This document shows, piece by piece, positions 49,565 through 63,200 of a stretch of DNA of 64,000 bases (position 1 is the stretch's first letter; the number at the start of each line of letters is the position of its first letter). The notes beneath the pieces were generated by a model that was given only the letters and a program-made list of their open reading frames with translations, ran no database searches and had not been told where the DNA came from. The stretch lies in assembly GCF_016859285.1 (NCBI RefSeq), contig NC_053418.1:5502521-5566520 (forward strand), written 5' to 3'. The translations under genes were made by a program, and so were the position numbers. The stretch comes from Xiphias gladius. Taxonomy: Eukaryota > Chordata > Actinopteri > Istiophoriformes > Xiphiidae.

Positions 49565-52500
49565 CTAGGAGGCCTCACTGACCACGAGATCTCTCACTGC
49601 CTGGAAAGCTGCCACCATGGAGCTCAGCTGGATCTTCTCATCGGTTCCTGAGGTGAGCCGGTGTCTGAAGAGATGACACGTGATCAGCCCAAAAACAAAA
49701 ACTTCCAAACATCCGGATGCCTTCATGATGTTAACATGCAACCAATTTCAGTTAATGTTTGTTTTAGGAGACGAAGCATAAGTTCTCACTTACTCTATGT
49801 CGGCCAACTTGATGAGCAGACCAATCCGAATAGCTGGAGGAAAGTCCACTTGAATTTGGGGGGGGGGGCAGAGGAAAAAAAAAAAATGGAATACCTGTCT
49901 AGTACAAATATACTGAAAGACTTTGAGGTTGCAAAGCTCAGGAGAAAAACACAACTTCCGTTATTTCTTAGGTTCGTTATCTTAAACCTAAGCTAACAAT
50001 TACCCCCATATGAGATACAAAAATCAACATTACTATGCGGGTACAGGGCTAAGTCAAAATGAAGCTGTGTCTAACACAGATCTGGTGGTTTTCCGCCAAG
50101 ACATTTCATAAAAAAAGACCTGCAACTGCTAAAGCCAAAAGAATTGAAAGGCATCTGAAATGAGAAATATTAAATAATCTGAGCCTTCCATAGATAACAG
50201 ATGGATTTAACACACACTACAGTAAGAACAGTACAGACTTTACCAACCACAGCTCAGGTAATTGTTGTTATAGGTAAAACTCTTATTTGATCTTTGGTTA
50301 ACACAATAAGAACACTAACAAAGTACCTGGTTTTAAACTAAATATTTTAATTTCCCTTCAAGAAATTGCTGATTGAATATTTTTTTAAACATGTTGCCAT
50401 TTGCAGCGGCCTTACCTTTGTGTATGAGCAAATGAACCTCCGTGAGGATGTCATGCAGGGCCAAACCTTTCAAAGTCTTCAGCTGAAGGATTTCTGTGAA
50501 GAGGGTGTTAAAGAGCTTCAAAGCACAAGCTGAGCTGGTCTTAGTGAGTTTAGCCAAAAACTCAAATCATGGAAAACATGTACAGCGTGGGTAACATTTA
50601 TCAATGTCTCTAATCAATGAGTCTAATTTTCCACAGTTGCTGGCCATCTGAATGTCAAACAGTTTTAGTTATTACCTGGCAGATTGAATGATCATTTAGC
50701 TACAGCTAGTTTATATCAACCTGACTATTAGTATTATCTGCTGGAAGAAAGAAATGCACTGAATATACAGCAACTTCAGGATATTTAGCTTTTTCTAAAC
50801 TGTACAGAATAATACTAATCCCACTGGTTCACATTTCACAAGATGGAAAAAGCTATTTCAAAAAGGTAAAATGGAACAATAATACAGACTGATTATTATT
50901 CAGAAAAGCTTCCTGAGTGAATTTTCCTTAAAGATACGGCAAGGTGAAGGATACGCTTGTATGCTGTGGTGAAGTCTTTGTTGAGAGACCACTCGAGGAT
51001 GTTGGCTATATCTGAGCGGAGGGGGTGACCTGTGCAGGTGTAAACTGCGTCCTCTGTGACTTTCCCATAAGCCATGCTGGTGCTCTGAAATCGCAAAGGT
51101 GGAGTACAGTTAGTCCAGTCTACCCTTATACCATAATATATAATAATGTGTAATGGATTTATTTATTTATTTTTGTTTTTTTTTAAAAGAAAACACAATA
51201 TGAATGAAAAGAGAAAAATTTCAAGAAACCATCGACACAACCCCACAGGCCACAATGATCATGATGAGCTTTCAGTCCTACCTGCAGTATGTTGAGTGAT
51301 CTTCTCATATCACCAGATGATAGGGTCACAATGGCCTTCATTCCATCTGGAGTTACGTCAATACTGCCACAAAAAAGATGCACTGTTTTAATCAGCCTCA
51401 TTCAAACGACTGAATAAAGTACTCTTTTTTTTATATTCCAATATAGTTCAATAATAAATATTTTCATATGTATCATTAATTTTGAAATCTTTGCATAAAT
51501 AGCTTAAACAACACCAGGTCAGGGTGATTGGTTTCTTCAATTTCAGCCTGGTGTCGAGGCCACTTTGCACTACTCACTATTGCAAAAAGAATACTATCTT
51601 TTAAGATCAACATTTTATTACTTTCACCATAAGCCACAAGAAAATGCTTCCTGAAATCTGTCCAAAAAAAAAAAAAGTTCCTCCTTTTTTTTTTTAACCA
51701 GTAGCATAATGACAAAAAGAATGTAAAGACTCGGTCTCACACTTATTCTGAGTAAGACAACAAAATAAGTGTAGAAATATTTTAGTGACAATAAAAAGAG
51801 CAACACGCAGCCCCTTGAAATCACTTTTACCTCAGATTGTTTAAATTTATGTAGATAGAGAGGAGACATTCACAACACGCACTCATTCCTCGACACAAAG
51901 ACACACCTCTCCTGCTGGACTACATGCTCCAGTCGGGGGATCATCTGGTCCGGGGACAGCGGGCCGAAGCGAAACCTGGTGCAGCGAGACTGCAGGGCCG
52001 GGATGATCTTGGACAGGTAGTTGCAGATCAGACAGAATCGAGTGTTTTCCGTGAACTTCTCAATCACTGAGGCAGAGAAAGAGAGAGGGCGGGGAAAGCA
52101 CAAGTTAGAAATCAATTACCTAAGAAATGTGAACACTACCATGTTGCATCCAAAAGAGTAAAATGCTGTCAGCTCTTGACATGTCTCGGACACTCAAAGT
52201 CCTCTCATAGAATTCACTTTTAAAAACCTCTTTTGCCAATTGCTGCTGAGACACTTAAGTCTTTAAAATTGATGCTGAGTTCCTGCAATCATGGACAAAA
52301 GAGTCTACCAAAATAATATAATATAATGTTATATCCGCACTTACAGCCCTTTGAACTTCCTACGTGCCACTGCTATGTTACTTACTTACTTCATACCGGC
52401 ATATTTATAAATGTTTATATACGCCACTTGTCTGTTAGCAACTGAGCTGACAGTAATTAAAACAAATTCATTGAGTGAGACATTGTGGTCATTTAAAAAA

Positions 52501-54852
52501 AAAAGGAAAAAAAAAGAAAAACAGCTCAAGCTTAGGTAAAGCTGATTAAGCAATCTGTCACGAAAATAGCTAAAAATAAATATTATAAAAGTAGTATGAA
52601 ATATAAGAGCTATAATAAGTGCAAAATAAAGTGTTTTGTGTTGGTTTTTTTAAAACTTTAAGGTCAGCATTGCTTTTAACTTGCTTATTGTCAGTAATAA
52701 TCTATAGAAAAGGTGTAAGCCAGTTATTAATGTTGCATTTTCAATATTCGTGGATTAATTCTGCAGCTCTCGCTAAATCTGCCACAAACTGCCTGAAAAT
52801 TCTTTGACCTCTGTTCCTGGAGTAGCTGAATTCAAACACTATTTTATACAACTGCATTTGCTGAAAGCACAACACACTTTTTTTCTGTCCATGTCTCCAC
52901 TGACAAAATGTTCCAGTTTAACTCGATCAATAGTCAAAACCAGATCTTCAGACAGGTATTGATTTTTAAAACGAATATCAGGGTGTAACAAGCAGATAGC
53001 CTGTAAGTCACCAGCAGCCAAATTGTCTGGCTGCTCAGCGAGCCGTGTGGCTCCCAGTGGGCGATTGCCTGGCCGAACAGATGGCTTACCTCGTCGCAAT
53101 GCATTCTGGGCGTCCTGGGTCATGGCATCGGCCTCGTCCAGTATCACCAACTTGAAGCCCTTCCTGGAGGACAGGACGGACAATGGTTACGGGGTGCACA
53201 TGAAAGAGCATTAAGAACATTCATTTGTGAATAGAAACTACGTGACAAGAGTTGTAGATGTGCTTTTAGTCTTACTTAAAGATAGTCCGGGTGCTGGCAA
53301 AACTCAGGATGGGACCTCGTACAACATCAATACCTCTGTCATCTGATGCATTTAGCTACAAAACAGTGAATCAGATATCAATATCAATCCGAGAGCCACA
53401 AGGTTTCATCCCTAAACTACTGGAGATGTCAGGTGTAATGACGAGCGGAAACCCTCACACCCTGACGGATCAAAAGCTCTTAATGAGCAGCTGTAGCATA
53501 CCTCCAGCACCATGGAGTTGAACTCTTTGTCCTTGTACAGCTGCCTGGCACAGGCGAGGATGGTGGAGGTTTTGCCTGTTCCAGGGGGGCCGTAGAACAA
53601 GAGATGGGGAAGCTTGTCCTCGCTGATAAACCTTTGGACTGAAGAGATGAAAAACAACAGTCTGAATACCACATGGTCACTTATGAAATGGTATTATTAA
53701 TTTAAAACATGAGGACATTTTTGGAAGCTGCGGCTACCTTGGCGTTAATTGTTAAAGTAAAATATAACGCAACTACAGTAAACGACAAAGACAAAAGTCA
53801 ACAACAACGACAGACAGTAGAGAAAGTTATCCTCACACAGGGTTATGAGTTTAGTAAAACAATTATATTTAAATCTTTTTTAATTTTAATTTAGAATTGT
53901 GTACCATCTGGGTGCTTCAGGCAATAAATGTAATAAAACATGAAAATAAATAGGGCAGCAGTTAACTGATAAAGCCTGTTGTGCTTCGGGAACGAGTTTA
54001 ACACATTCATTCTGGCCTTCCACATACTTACTGGTGCTTAGAATATCTTTGTGTGAGATCAGATCATCAAGTCTCTGTGGTCTGTATTTTTCCACCCTGG
54101 GATACGGAGCAGAAACACATCGTCGATCAGTATCGTTATCGATAAGAAATACTCGCTATTTCTAAATGACTGAGGCCTGCAGGAGTTACTCTAAGTACAG
54201 TACTTTATAAACGTGATAACATAACGGATTAGCAACTTCTCAAACACGTATCATGTATATACTGGTGTAAACTACGCAACGGACTTAATTTAAATTTGTC
54301 TATTTTAAATCATCGTATTTACAGGTTTGGGTACAGTTGCAATGAACTTTAACCGGTGTGAGACTTCAAATTGTTGGCTACCGCTTTTCAACTCGGCATC
54401 TGTATGTTTGCACCACGCATCAAACAGGTTAAACAAAATGTCAACTTTTCTGCGTACTACACGAAAGTTGACATTTTTTTGGGGGGGGGTCGCTGCGCTG
54501 CAGCATTTCCGGTGAGCCAGTTGGTTAAAGCAGCGGCAGGGCGATGCGTGGTGCATTCGTTGGCCGTTAAGTACGCCGAATTAAAGGGAAACTCATATGG
54601 CTCCAAGTCACATACTCATCTCACAGGTATGAGGGATATCTAAGGTTATCTGTAAATACCAGAAAAGGCTGCCGTTAGTTCACAGAGCAGAGAAATCGGC
54701 ATGCTGCGGCCAGCCGCTAGCCTGAACCCATAGTAAACGGGCTGGCTAGCTAGCCAGCACTAACTCCTTTAACCCATCTGTGATAAACAACGACCTTAAA
54801 CTCACCATGGTAAATTTCTGGTCTGTACCGGCGCTTTACTAGTAGAAGCCAT
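49565..54852 (-). CDS. rfc5: replication factor C subunit 5 (36-kDa clamp-loader subunit, AAA+ ATPase)
   Basis: Eleven minus-strand exons: 54852-54806, 54096-54032, 53638-53502, 53355-53276, 53163-53090, 52066-51907, 51363-51282, 51084-50955, 50493-50416, 49848-49794, 49664-49565. They total 1008 nt, or 335 aa plus TAG (human 340). It starts [16 protein letters not shown], then [19 protein letters not shown]. Walker [10 protein letters not shown] is at about residues 54-62 and Walker [10 protein letters not shown] at about 116-124. The sensor-1 region [16 protein letters not shown] is followed by the SRC arginine-finger motif (QSRCTRFRF). The C-terminal part has [15 protein letters not shown] and [15 protein letters not shown], and it ends [14 protein letters not shown]. 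In the RFC1-5 complex this subunit helps load PCNA onto primed DNA in the nucleus; it is also shared by the alternative RAD17, CTF18 and ATAD5 loaders. All key motifs are intact. Confidence 0.97.
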
Positions 54853-54929
54853 CGTGTCCTGTTAACTGTGAATTCTCAGCTCCAAGCTAGCGTTAATAAA
54901 TACTTTTATAGTTTCAGGCGCTTCTACTA

Positions 54930-55030
54930 TACGTTTGCCGTGTTTGGCGCGCTCCGCAACGAAACGTGCGTCCAACGTCACGGCGTGCAACCAATCGGAT
55001 CGCCCCGTTTGCTCCCGTGGGCGGGGGGCT
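54930..55030 (-). promoter_or_regulatory. rfc5 promoter with E2F, CCAAT and GC boxes
   Basis: CpG-rich and TATA-less. It contains TTTGGCGC at 54943-54950 (an exact E2F consensus TTTSGCGC), CCAAT at 54991-54995, and GGGCGGGG around 55019-55026. All are within 180 bp upstream of the rfc5 ATG. E2F control fits an S-phase replication gene. Confidence 0.65.
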
Positions 55031-56299
55031 CGGTGACATGAATGCCCACTGTAAAAAGTGCGTGTCATAAAAATTGCAACCCTGAAAGCTATAAAACGTC
55101 AAACATTTATGCTTCTCGTACTCTGGTCCACTCTTGTGAATACGTTTCTGGAACAAATGCATTTCTTAAAAACATCTGATACATGCTGATAAAAGGAAAA
55201 TGCCTAAACTAAGACTCAGCTCAACGCGCTGTTCTAGTTCTCTCTCTCTCTACCGGTCGGTCTTTTTTCCCAGCTGGTCTGGATCCAATGCTGGCTGAGG
55301 TCAAAACAAAAACCAACTTAGTCTAAGGGCCTCATAGCCTGAGAGTATGTTTGGACTTGGTGTCTTACCTTTCACCAACCACGTCCAGTGTCACATTCAG
55401 ACCTCGCACAAACCCTTTTTCTCCACTGACTTTATATGTATTATATGCATTGTTTTCAGGAGAATTTATTCTCCTAACAGTGCTGTGATGACAATTAAGT
55501 ATGCTTATGTCTATAAGTGCCACGAACCTGCATATTTCATTTTATTTTTCAGAGGAAAGGATTGGCCTGGATTTGGAGCCCACCCAATTACCTTCCAGCA
55601 GTAGTTTCCAACTACTGTTTGAGGCCTGAAGTGGTGAAAGTATCCGGTATTTCAAAAGGAAAAAAGGAAACGCTGAGATAAAAGTCAGAAAAATAAACGT
55701 AATTTTGTGTAACAGAAATACACATTTTCATTTCTTACCTCTTCAGTCATCTTGTGACCCTTTTAGATTTATCTAGGGACTCCTTCACAGCAGCCTGATC
55801 CCCAGGTTGGGAACCAATGACAAATAAGGAGACAGAAAATTTCCATCAATTTGCAGATTTTTTATTTTTTTTATTTTTTTGGGGTTATTTTCTGTAAGCA
55901 TGGGTTTAGATCACGCCAGTCTCTTTGTTGTTAGTCAGATATAAAACCTGGCAGTCTAGCCGAGATCAAGATCTCTTTTGTGTAAAGGAGAAGAAATTAA
56001 AAAAAAGCAGAGATACAGACAACATCAGAAACAATCACACACATCTGTAAAATGGTCGAAAAAGTTAAAACTCATCTAAATGTTATGAGACTTTCAAGTT
56101 GTAAATAATTTGTCAATTAAGTAAAAAAGGAAAACTTACATAAAATCACTGGACACTAGCCTATAGAGAGGTGTGTGTGGGCTGTAGGTGCAGTTTAGAC
56201 TATGTGTGTGTAGGTGTCCTGCGTGTACACATCTGGGTGTATGTAGCAGTTACTTGGATCCGTCCAGAGCCCCGCAAATCTCTCCTCCAGACACGCAAA
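55031..56299. other. rfc5-ksr2 divergent intergenic region
   Basis: Mostly AT-rich. It holds a short family B repeat (55598-55822) and T-rich runs near 55860. No gene was recognised. Confidence 0.55.
55598..55822. repeat. dispersed repeat copy, family B
   Basis: Left part AGCAGTAGTTTCCAACTACTG; right part CTTGTGACCCTTTTAG and CCCCAGGTTGGGAACCAATG. These are the same two end motifs as at 6655-7200, with a shorter interior. Confidence 0.45.
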
Positions 56300-57040
56300 A
56301 AAAAAAAAGCGTTAGTTTTGCTCCTCGTCCGGGCCTGGAGACCGGACGGAGCGGTGCGCGCCCGCCCGCCCGCCCGCCGCACTCGGCGCTGATCTCGCGA
56401 GAGCGGCTCCTCGCGGCGGCGCCCGGGCGATGCTGTGGCTGTTGCTGTTGCTGTTGCTGTGGGTTTGATTGACAGGAAACATGTCGGTGCGGTGGGAGCG
56501 AACCGGGATGCAGCTGCTGCCACGGGAGACAGGGAGTACCTGCATCCAGACCACACATCGGCACCTGTGAAACCACCAGGCTTTCCCCCGATACGTGCGC
56601 TTATGATGCGCTGAGCAGCTTTTCTTTTTTTTTTTTTCTTTTTTTTTCTTTTCTTTTTTTTTAAACAGATACCCGTCTGAAACGAGGGGGCACCCAATGG
56701 ATGCTTCGGCCAACCGCGTAGTCCCGCTCGGTATCTTCACATTGTGTTCGCTTTAGCCTCGAACCAGAGACACCTTGATGAAACAGCAGGAACTACGAGG
56801 ACTGTTGTTGCAATGGAGTCGACTCTCTCACGGCTCAAACCGCGTCTGTAAACCTACAGCGTCTCGTTTCATGGCGTTTCTGCAGGTCGCTCCGCTCCGC
56901 TCGCCTCCCCGCGTCTCTTCTCTGAATCATTATTAGTAATTTTTTTTTCTTGTTTTTTCTTATTTATTTAAATTTTTTTTTTTTTTTTTTTTTTTCATAA
57001 AGTGCAAAGGGGGAAAATAACGACCACTGCTCGCCAAACT
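56300..57040 (+). promoter_or_regulatory. ksr2 CpG island, promoter and 5' leader region
   Basis: Contains a (CCCG)n run at 56361-56378, dense CpG at 56340-56430, and CTGTTG units at 56435-56462. The last 60 bp before 57002 is an almost pure T tract followed by CATAAAG, which looks like a polypyrimidine tract plus 3' splice site (AG at 57001-57002). The coding exon may therefore be spliced to an upstream non-coding exon. Confidence 0.5.
56778..56936 (+). promoter_or_regulatory. upstream ORF(s) in the ksr2 leader region
   Basis: An ATG at 56778 opens a 52-codon frame ending TAG at 56934-56936. A second ATG at 56813 opens a 12-codon frame (MESTLSRLKPRL) ending at 56851. Both end before the main ATG at 57041. 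They matter only if this stretch is in the mRNA. Confidence 0.3.
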
Positions 57041-57214
57041 ATGAACGAGGAGATGACAAAAAGCGAGGAGCAGCATCTTAGTTTGCAGAAAGCCTTGCAG
57101 CAGTGCGAGCTGGTGCAAAATATGATAGACATAAGCATTTCTAGTTTGGAGGGTTTACGGACCAAATGTGCCACATCCAACGACTTGACACAGAAAGAGA
57201 TGAGAACGCTGGAG
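57041..57214 (+). CDS. ksr2: kinase suppressor of Ras 2, first coding exon (partial)
   Basis: An ATG at 57041 opens 58 codons: [19 protein letters not shown], then [20 protein letters not shown] and [19 protein letters not shown]. They end at donor GAG|GTAAGC in phase 0. This is the N-terminal coiled-coil/SAM-like (CA1) segment of KSR2 and differs from the human sequence at only a few positions as I recall it. KSR2 is a pseudokinase scaffold that brings Raf, MEK and ERK together and also affects energy balance. The cysteine-rich and kinase-like domains must lie to the right of the window. KSR1 is excluded by the close match to KSR2 and by synteny with rfc5. Confidence 0.92.
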
Positions 57215-60200
57215 GTAAGCGCCCTTTGAGCGGAATGACTGAATTTCTGCTGTGCATCTTCATCTAAATCGGTACGTAGGGCTGTCACCGTCCGTTACTC
57301 ATTTCTAGGCCCCCCGTGCATATTTTCCAGCGCCCCCCCCCCCCCCCCTTTCAGCGACAAACACTGTTTTTTTTTTTTTGTTTTTTTTTCTCTGCTGTCG
57401 GCGCCGTCAGTGCGTAAATATGCAAAAGGGTTCCGCTAACGCCAACCGCTATCCGTGTTGTGCAGTGCAATAAATCAGGAGGCTACGGGGGCTGCAGCGG
57501 GGCTGTTGTAGACTTGCGCATTCTGCAGGTGGCGGCGAGCGAAGGTGGCTCTTCTCCGTCAGACTGCCATCCGAGGCAGCCGAGGCCTGTGGGCAGCCCG
57601 TGTTTACAGTTACAGTCCACCAGCAATATGCCAGTTTGCGCATCTGTCCTCCCGGCGCATCCAGGCCCCGCAGTTACGCAAGTGGAGCAGACGACTGAGA
57701 TTGTTGCAGAATATCATTATCCGTTTAATTGGCCCGTGGGGGTATTCCGTAATTTGCGTTACGTAATGGCCATAATATCCCGGTGTTGTGTTGGAGATAT
57801 GAGACTGTTCGTTTTGAGACCACTTAACCCAGTCACACAGCCCACCCCCCCACCACCCCCTGCCCCCAACCCTTCGCTGGTGACAGGCTTTTTACAGGAC
57901 ATGGGGGGGGGGGGCATAAAGTGCGCTGAGGTCTCCGAAAACTCGATTTTCGGGCACCGCAGACACAGCGCCAGGATCGGGGGGCCTGTAAGAACGTTAC
58001 GGTGACTGAAACAAACGGCATTGAGAGCGATAAAGGTCGCCGCGAACTCAGCAACACACTCTTGAATCCCCGGTGGGAATATAATCGAGATATTCCGTAG
58101 AAAATGCCGTAAATTCGAGTCACTTGTGGGGGGTACGACGCGCTAGTCCCGCGACCCCAGAGGGAATACGAGGCTGTATAAACATACAGTGATATATTCA
58201 ATCGCTGTGTCGGAGCCGTTGAGCGAAGTTCGCGAGTGTTGCTCAGACAGGGGACAGGAATGTGATCCACGAGGAGACACAACTAATACTAAGTACAAAT
58301 GTGCTGCCAGCAATGGGCAGGCTACAGTGCGAAGATAAACGTTCACTATGTTCCCCCTGCAAAGCATTGTGGGTACTGGATTATTTGTCCAAAGCATTAC
58401 AGAGGGTTTTTTTTATTTCCCTTTTTTTATGTTACAACAAGTTAAAATTAGCCCGGTTGATCTCTGTGAACAGATTTTTTTTTTTCAAACTAAGGTTTGA
58501 TTGATATGTGTCACGATTTGCCTTTATTGAAAGAATCACTTCATAAAAAATATACATGGGCCGTTGTGAAGCATAAATGATCAGCATGTGCAGATGTATC
58601 TGTACCAAATCTCCACCACAAACTGTGCTGCATAGCTAAGGGACTGTACAAAAAATGATTCAGTGGGTAAAGGAGGTCAGAGAGGAAAAGAAGAAGGTAT
58701 TGTAAGTGTTACATCAAAAAGATAATTTCACTTGGTTCAATGGGGTTAACTTTGCCATAATGACAACTGTTCTGTCTCTCTAGGGCAGGGTTTTATTGAC
58801 GTTTACACTCGTGGTGCCCATTAGAAGTTCCATTAAGATATTATCCTTTAAAAAGTGACGTCCGCGTGGTAAAAGGGGACTTTGCATTGTTTTGGACCAG
58901 CATTTCAGAGTGTGGAGTGCTTTACTGAGCATGACGGTTGATGTGAAACACGTGTCTCCTGACTGCAGAGGACAGAAATGCGAGGTGGCAAATGTTCCAA
59001 TTAAGAAGAGGAAGACATTGGCAAGCTAGCGTAGACAATGCAGGTTCCAAAACATTCACAAGTTATAAATCTGTTTCTACCTGATCCCGCGCTCTGCTGC
59101 AACATTTATCGTGCTAATTTCACCTCACACCTAATACACTTTCATGGCTTCCACAGAGCGATGTCCAAATTCGCTTCCATCCTATGAACTCTTTAGAACT
59201 AAGTTTTGTTTTTCTGTACACTCAGAAAACATTCCCCGTACCTTTCGTAGTCGCAAATACTAATCTTGTTTCCGCTGAGTTAGCTACGCAAGCGATTTGC
59301 TAAGTGAACCCAAGCTATGTATCATACTGAAAGTTGCGGTTGATTATCATCATTATTTTATTCCAGTCTAAAACTGGTGCCATCATTTACGACATGTATG
59401 ATGGATCCTGCGGCAAAGCGTGTCCACCAGATCCAGATTAATACAATTATTATTTAGAGTTGCGTTAACAGGTTTGTTTGTTTTTTTAAAAACAAAACGC
59501 CTGACATATTGCCTCACAAAGTTGTTATAGCTAAAGCGATAGCAAATCAGACACAGAGGGATATAAGCATTCATCTGAAGTCATGTTTCTGGCCCCTAGA
59601 TGAATAAAAGTCCAAAATTCACTTTTCTTTTCGCTCTGTTTTGTTCTCCATCAGCTCCCGGGAAAAAGATCTGTTTCCTTGGCTCCATGACATTCACTAG
59701 CTAGTTGCTACAGTGTCTGCGTGTTGTTTGTTGCTTGTGGCAGGTAGCGTACAGTAGGTTTATCACTGCTGTTTTTTCTGAGAACAGACTCCCGCTGCAG
59801 CTGGAAAGAGAGTTGACGAGAACTGAGTCTGTAGATATTGTGTTTCATATAACACAAAGTCATATGATTAGTATTAGAATAGTGATTACTCCGGTTTAAG
59901 TTTTCTGTCAAATTTCACATCTCCAGTGCCCCCTGTGTTCCAGTGTCGCCATTCTCTGCCTCCCAATGGTGAATCCCCAGGACCACTAATGTCCCAACTT
60001 ATGTTCCATCGAGGGTTGTTCACTCTCTCTCTCTCTTTCTCTCTCTCTCTTTATAACTGCATAGTAATCCGATCACTTTTTTGCAAACACCTGAAAGCTT
60101 TAAATGAAGCAGTAACAGTGAGTGATCTGCGAAACTTCCTTGTTCAACTGCAACCACAAGGTTGTATCTCTGTATTTTGCTTAATAGTGATTTGACCATG

Positions 60201-63200
60201 TTGTGGCACTCTTCAAAATAAACTTGTGCGAAAAGAAAAGTAAAATATACAAATTGTTTTATATGCTACTAGGACATTCACAGTGCTTTAAAAAGATAGA
60301 GTCGTTGGCCACATTTTTATTAAGTTTATGCCCACCAGACGAAATAATAGAAACACCAACATGTATTCAAGTCAGAGTGAGATATTTCGGTAGTCATGTA
60401 CTGTTGTGGGCTGCAGTTCTTCTGTTGTTAAATTTAGGCTACAATCGCCCTGTAAAACACATTTAATCAATATCTGGGAACCAATACAAATATGGCTTAT
60501 GCTACCGGAGAAACTTGGTCTGGGTGGAACTGCATATATCAGTTTATCTGTTGTTTGTGTTTAATTTTGTGAAACGCCTCTCGGTAGAAATTAAATTAAC
60601 TAACATGTGAAAGAAATGCTCATCAGAGAGAAACAAGTATTAGAATTGAGTGAGAACAAAGAAAAACACATTCGACAGTTTATTCACAAGTGCAACAAAA
60701 GAATTGCTCCTGAGAACTGTCTAATCTTCCTTAAATCCTCAGGGATGGAGAGGCTTTCAGGATGACGGTCCTCTTATTGCTTCAACGACGAATGAGTTGT
60801 CCACCAGGGGTTTTGATCAGGATCACAATGACGTCAGCCATACGCAAAGCCTTCCTCGTTAACCTGTCCTGATCTTTTTTGAGCATGTTGTGTACGGGAG
60901 ATTCCTCTACGACATTTATCTCTGTTTTTTCAACCAGGCGGACCCGGATTGTGCCTCAGACACAATCTGTTGGAGGCGTTGAGCACTGACCTTTCTTTAG
61001 CCAAAAGCTTTACCGAGAATAGCTTCGTATATCATTACCTGGATGAAGTGTTAATACTGGTTTCCATTAATATGATTTTACGTTGTCGGCAGTATCCCTT
61101 GGATACACTGGAATGATCAACGAACATGATGAATGATTTTTTTTTTGAGGCATTCATAGAGATTCAGACACATGATAGAGCGTGACATGCGATCCAGTTA
61201 GATATTTGATGTAACAGAGTGGGGTTAGGTCAAAACAAGTGTTGTTATTCATTCATATTCAAGTGCTGTATATGAGATGGGTAAAGGCTTTACAATGTTT
61301 ATTTGAATAGGAAATGTAGCATCAGCTTTTTTCTGCCTCGCAGGTGGAACCATGGAATTTTTCTTCTCAGGGCCAGAAGATGAAAGGCTATGAAGAACAG
61401 TTCAAGCACTGTAGCTTAGAGGGCTAAAGGGTTCATTATGCTTCAGGCAAAGTAGGTCATATAGTGTCTTCCGACCACGTCTAAAGGCACAAGAATGTAC
61501 ACCTGTTCCGAATGGCCACACCCAAAGGGTGTGTAAAAAGCCTATTGTTATATTCACTTTCTTTTTAGCTCTATTTTGGTCTCCACCATCACTTGAGGGA
61601 AATACCTGGCTCTTTAGCTGCCAAGTGCTACACTATGTTCATCAGCTAGTTTCCACCGCCAAGGAGGTTTTGTTTTCACCTGTGTCTTTTGGTTTGTTTG
61701 TTGTTTTAATTTTCAGCAGGATTATGCCCAAAGTACAGACCCGATTTGCGCTGAACATGGTGGAGGGATAGGGCATGGGCCATGGAAGAACCCATTAAAT
61801 TTTGGGGCAGATCCAGATCATTTACCACTTAACTTTGGTATATGTTGTCTGACATTGGCCTTGGTGGGGGTATGTGCTCTACTGAGTGCAATTCTAGTTG
61901 CTGACTGTGTCTGTCTGCTGATTAGTGCCGGGCGGGTGGTTTACAGGGGGTTTTTAGAGCTTTTTTTTGCTGAAAACAGCCGCCTGCTGCCGCGCAAAAC
62001 GTCGCTAAGAAAGTGGTGAGGGTGAACTTAAAAAGTAAAGTTGTGGTCCGTGCAGCTAAGCAATGAGCTGATTCTTACTGTTAAGCTCTGTAAAGCTGAG
62101 GGGAACTTTAGATTCAGATGGTAATACTCTGTAGAGTAACTACAAGCGATCCCCTTTGTCCCACATTGTCACATTATTTTCATATGAAACATTGCTATTA
62201 AAAAAATAATCGATTATAGCGGCTTCGAAGCGTTGCGTGTTTAGTGTACGCGCCGTGAGGAGTACTACTCATAATGTCCTCTGTAGAAATTTTCTAAAAT
62301 CTGAAAAATAACCCTGATGATGTCATCAAGATCCAGCACCTATCAGTACACTGAGAACGCCTTTACACACGCAATGTCTTTTTCCCGGTTCATTTTTACA
62401 TACAAGCCAGTTTTTTGGATAAACTTTTAATTGCCTCGGTATCCTGCAGCTCATTAGGGCTAAACTTGGGTACTAGCGGTTGGTGATTGTGACCATATTA
62501 AGCTTCTTGTCCTTCAGTTGTGACTTTACCTGAACTGAAGTTAAACTCACAAATTGCACCAACCTTTGCCGAAAGACCGTTTATTGTGCTCTTGATTGAG
62601 CTTGAATCATGGTGCTGGGCATTTATTATGCAGGAAAGTACAGGACTCTAGTTTAGCTGATCAGATAAAGCTGGGTTTGAAATTATAGTCTGCTGTACAA
62701 TTTTTAAGTGTTCTACTTTATCTGGATTGTCTGTGAGTGTGGCAGCTGTGAAGAGGTCGGTTTAGCTCATGTCTCAAATGGGAATAGCACCATATAATGT
62801 AGGCTCATCTACTTCAAAAGTCTGCTTAAAGGAACACTCCATCATTTTTGGAAATATGCTCGTTTAGTTAAGTTGGCCAGAGTTACCGTGCCTATAAGCA
62901 GAACCTTTCCTGGATTTATTGTTTAGGAGCATTAAAGGTTATATAAATAGGCATTTCTTACACTCATCATCAGCAGAAAAAGATCCATTAAAGCTCATAC
63001 AAGTAAAAGGTTCATGTTAGCCAGCCTAATGTAGAGGTGGTATCAGAAAACTGCTACCAAGGGACTCTATCATGAACCAGAAAAACCTACCACATTGCTG
63101 TTATTGTTTAATCTTTACAATGGTTTCCAGTTAGTTGTAGAATAGATTTACAATTGTAGTTTATAATGTTGGATTTAGCTACTGTGATGCTCAGAGACTG

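Noticed and set aside
56200..56697. 165-codon minus-strand frame near ksr2
   Set aside because: Made of a poly-Lys run, a TA repeat and Arg-rich CpG-island sequence. No conserved domain, and overlapping frames are open for the same reason.
61529..61771. 80-codon plus-strand frame resembling a secreted peptide
   Set aside because: It overlaps a dispersed repeat and the hydrophobic start comes from a T-rich stretch.
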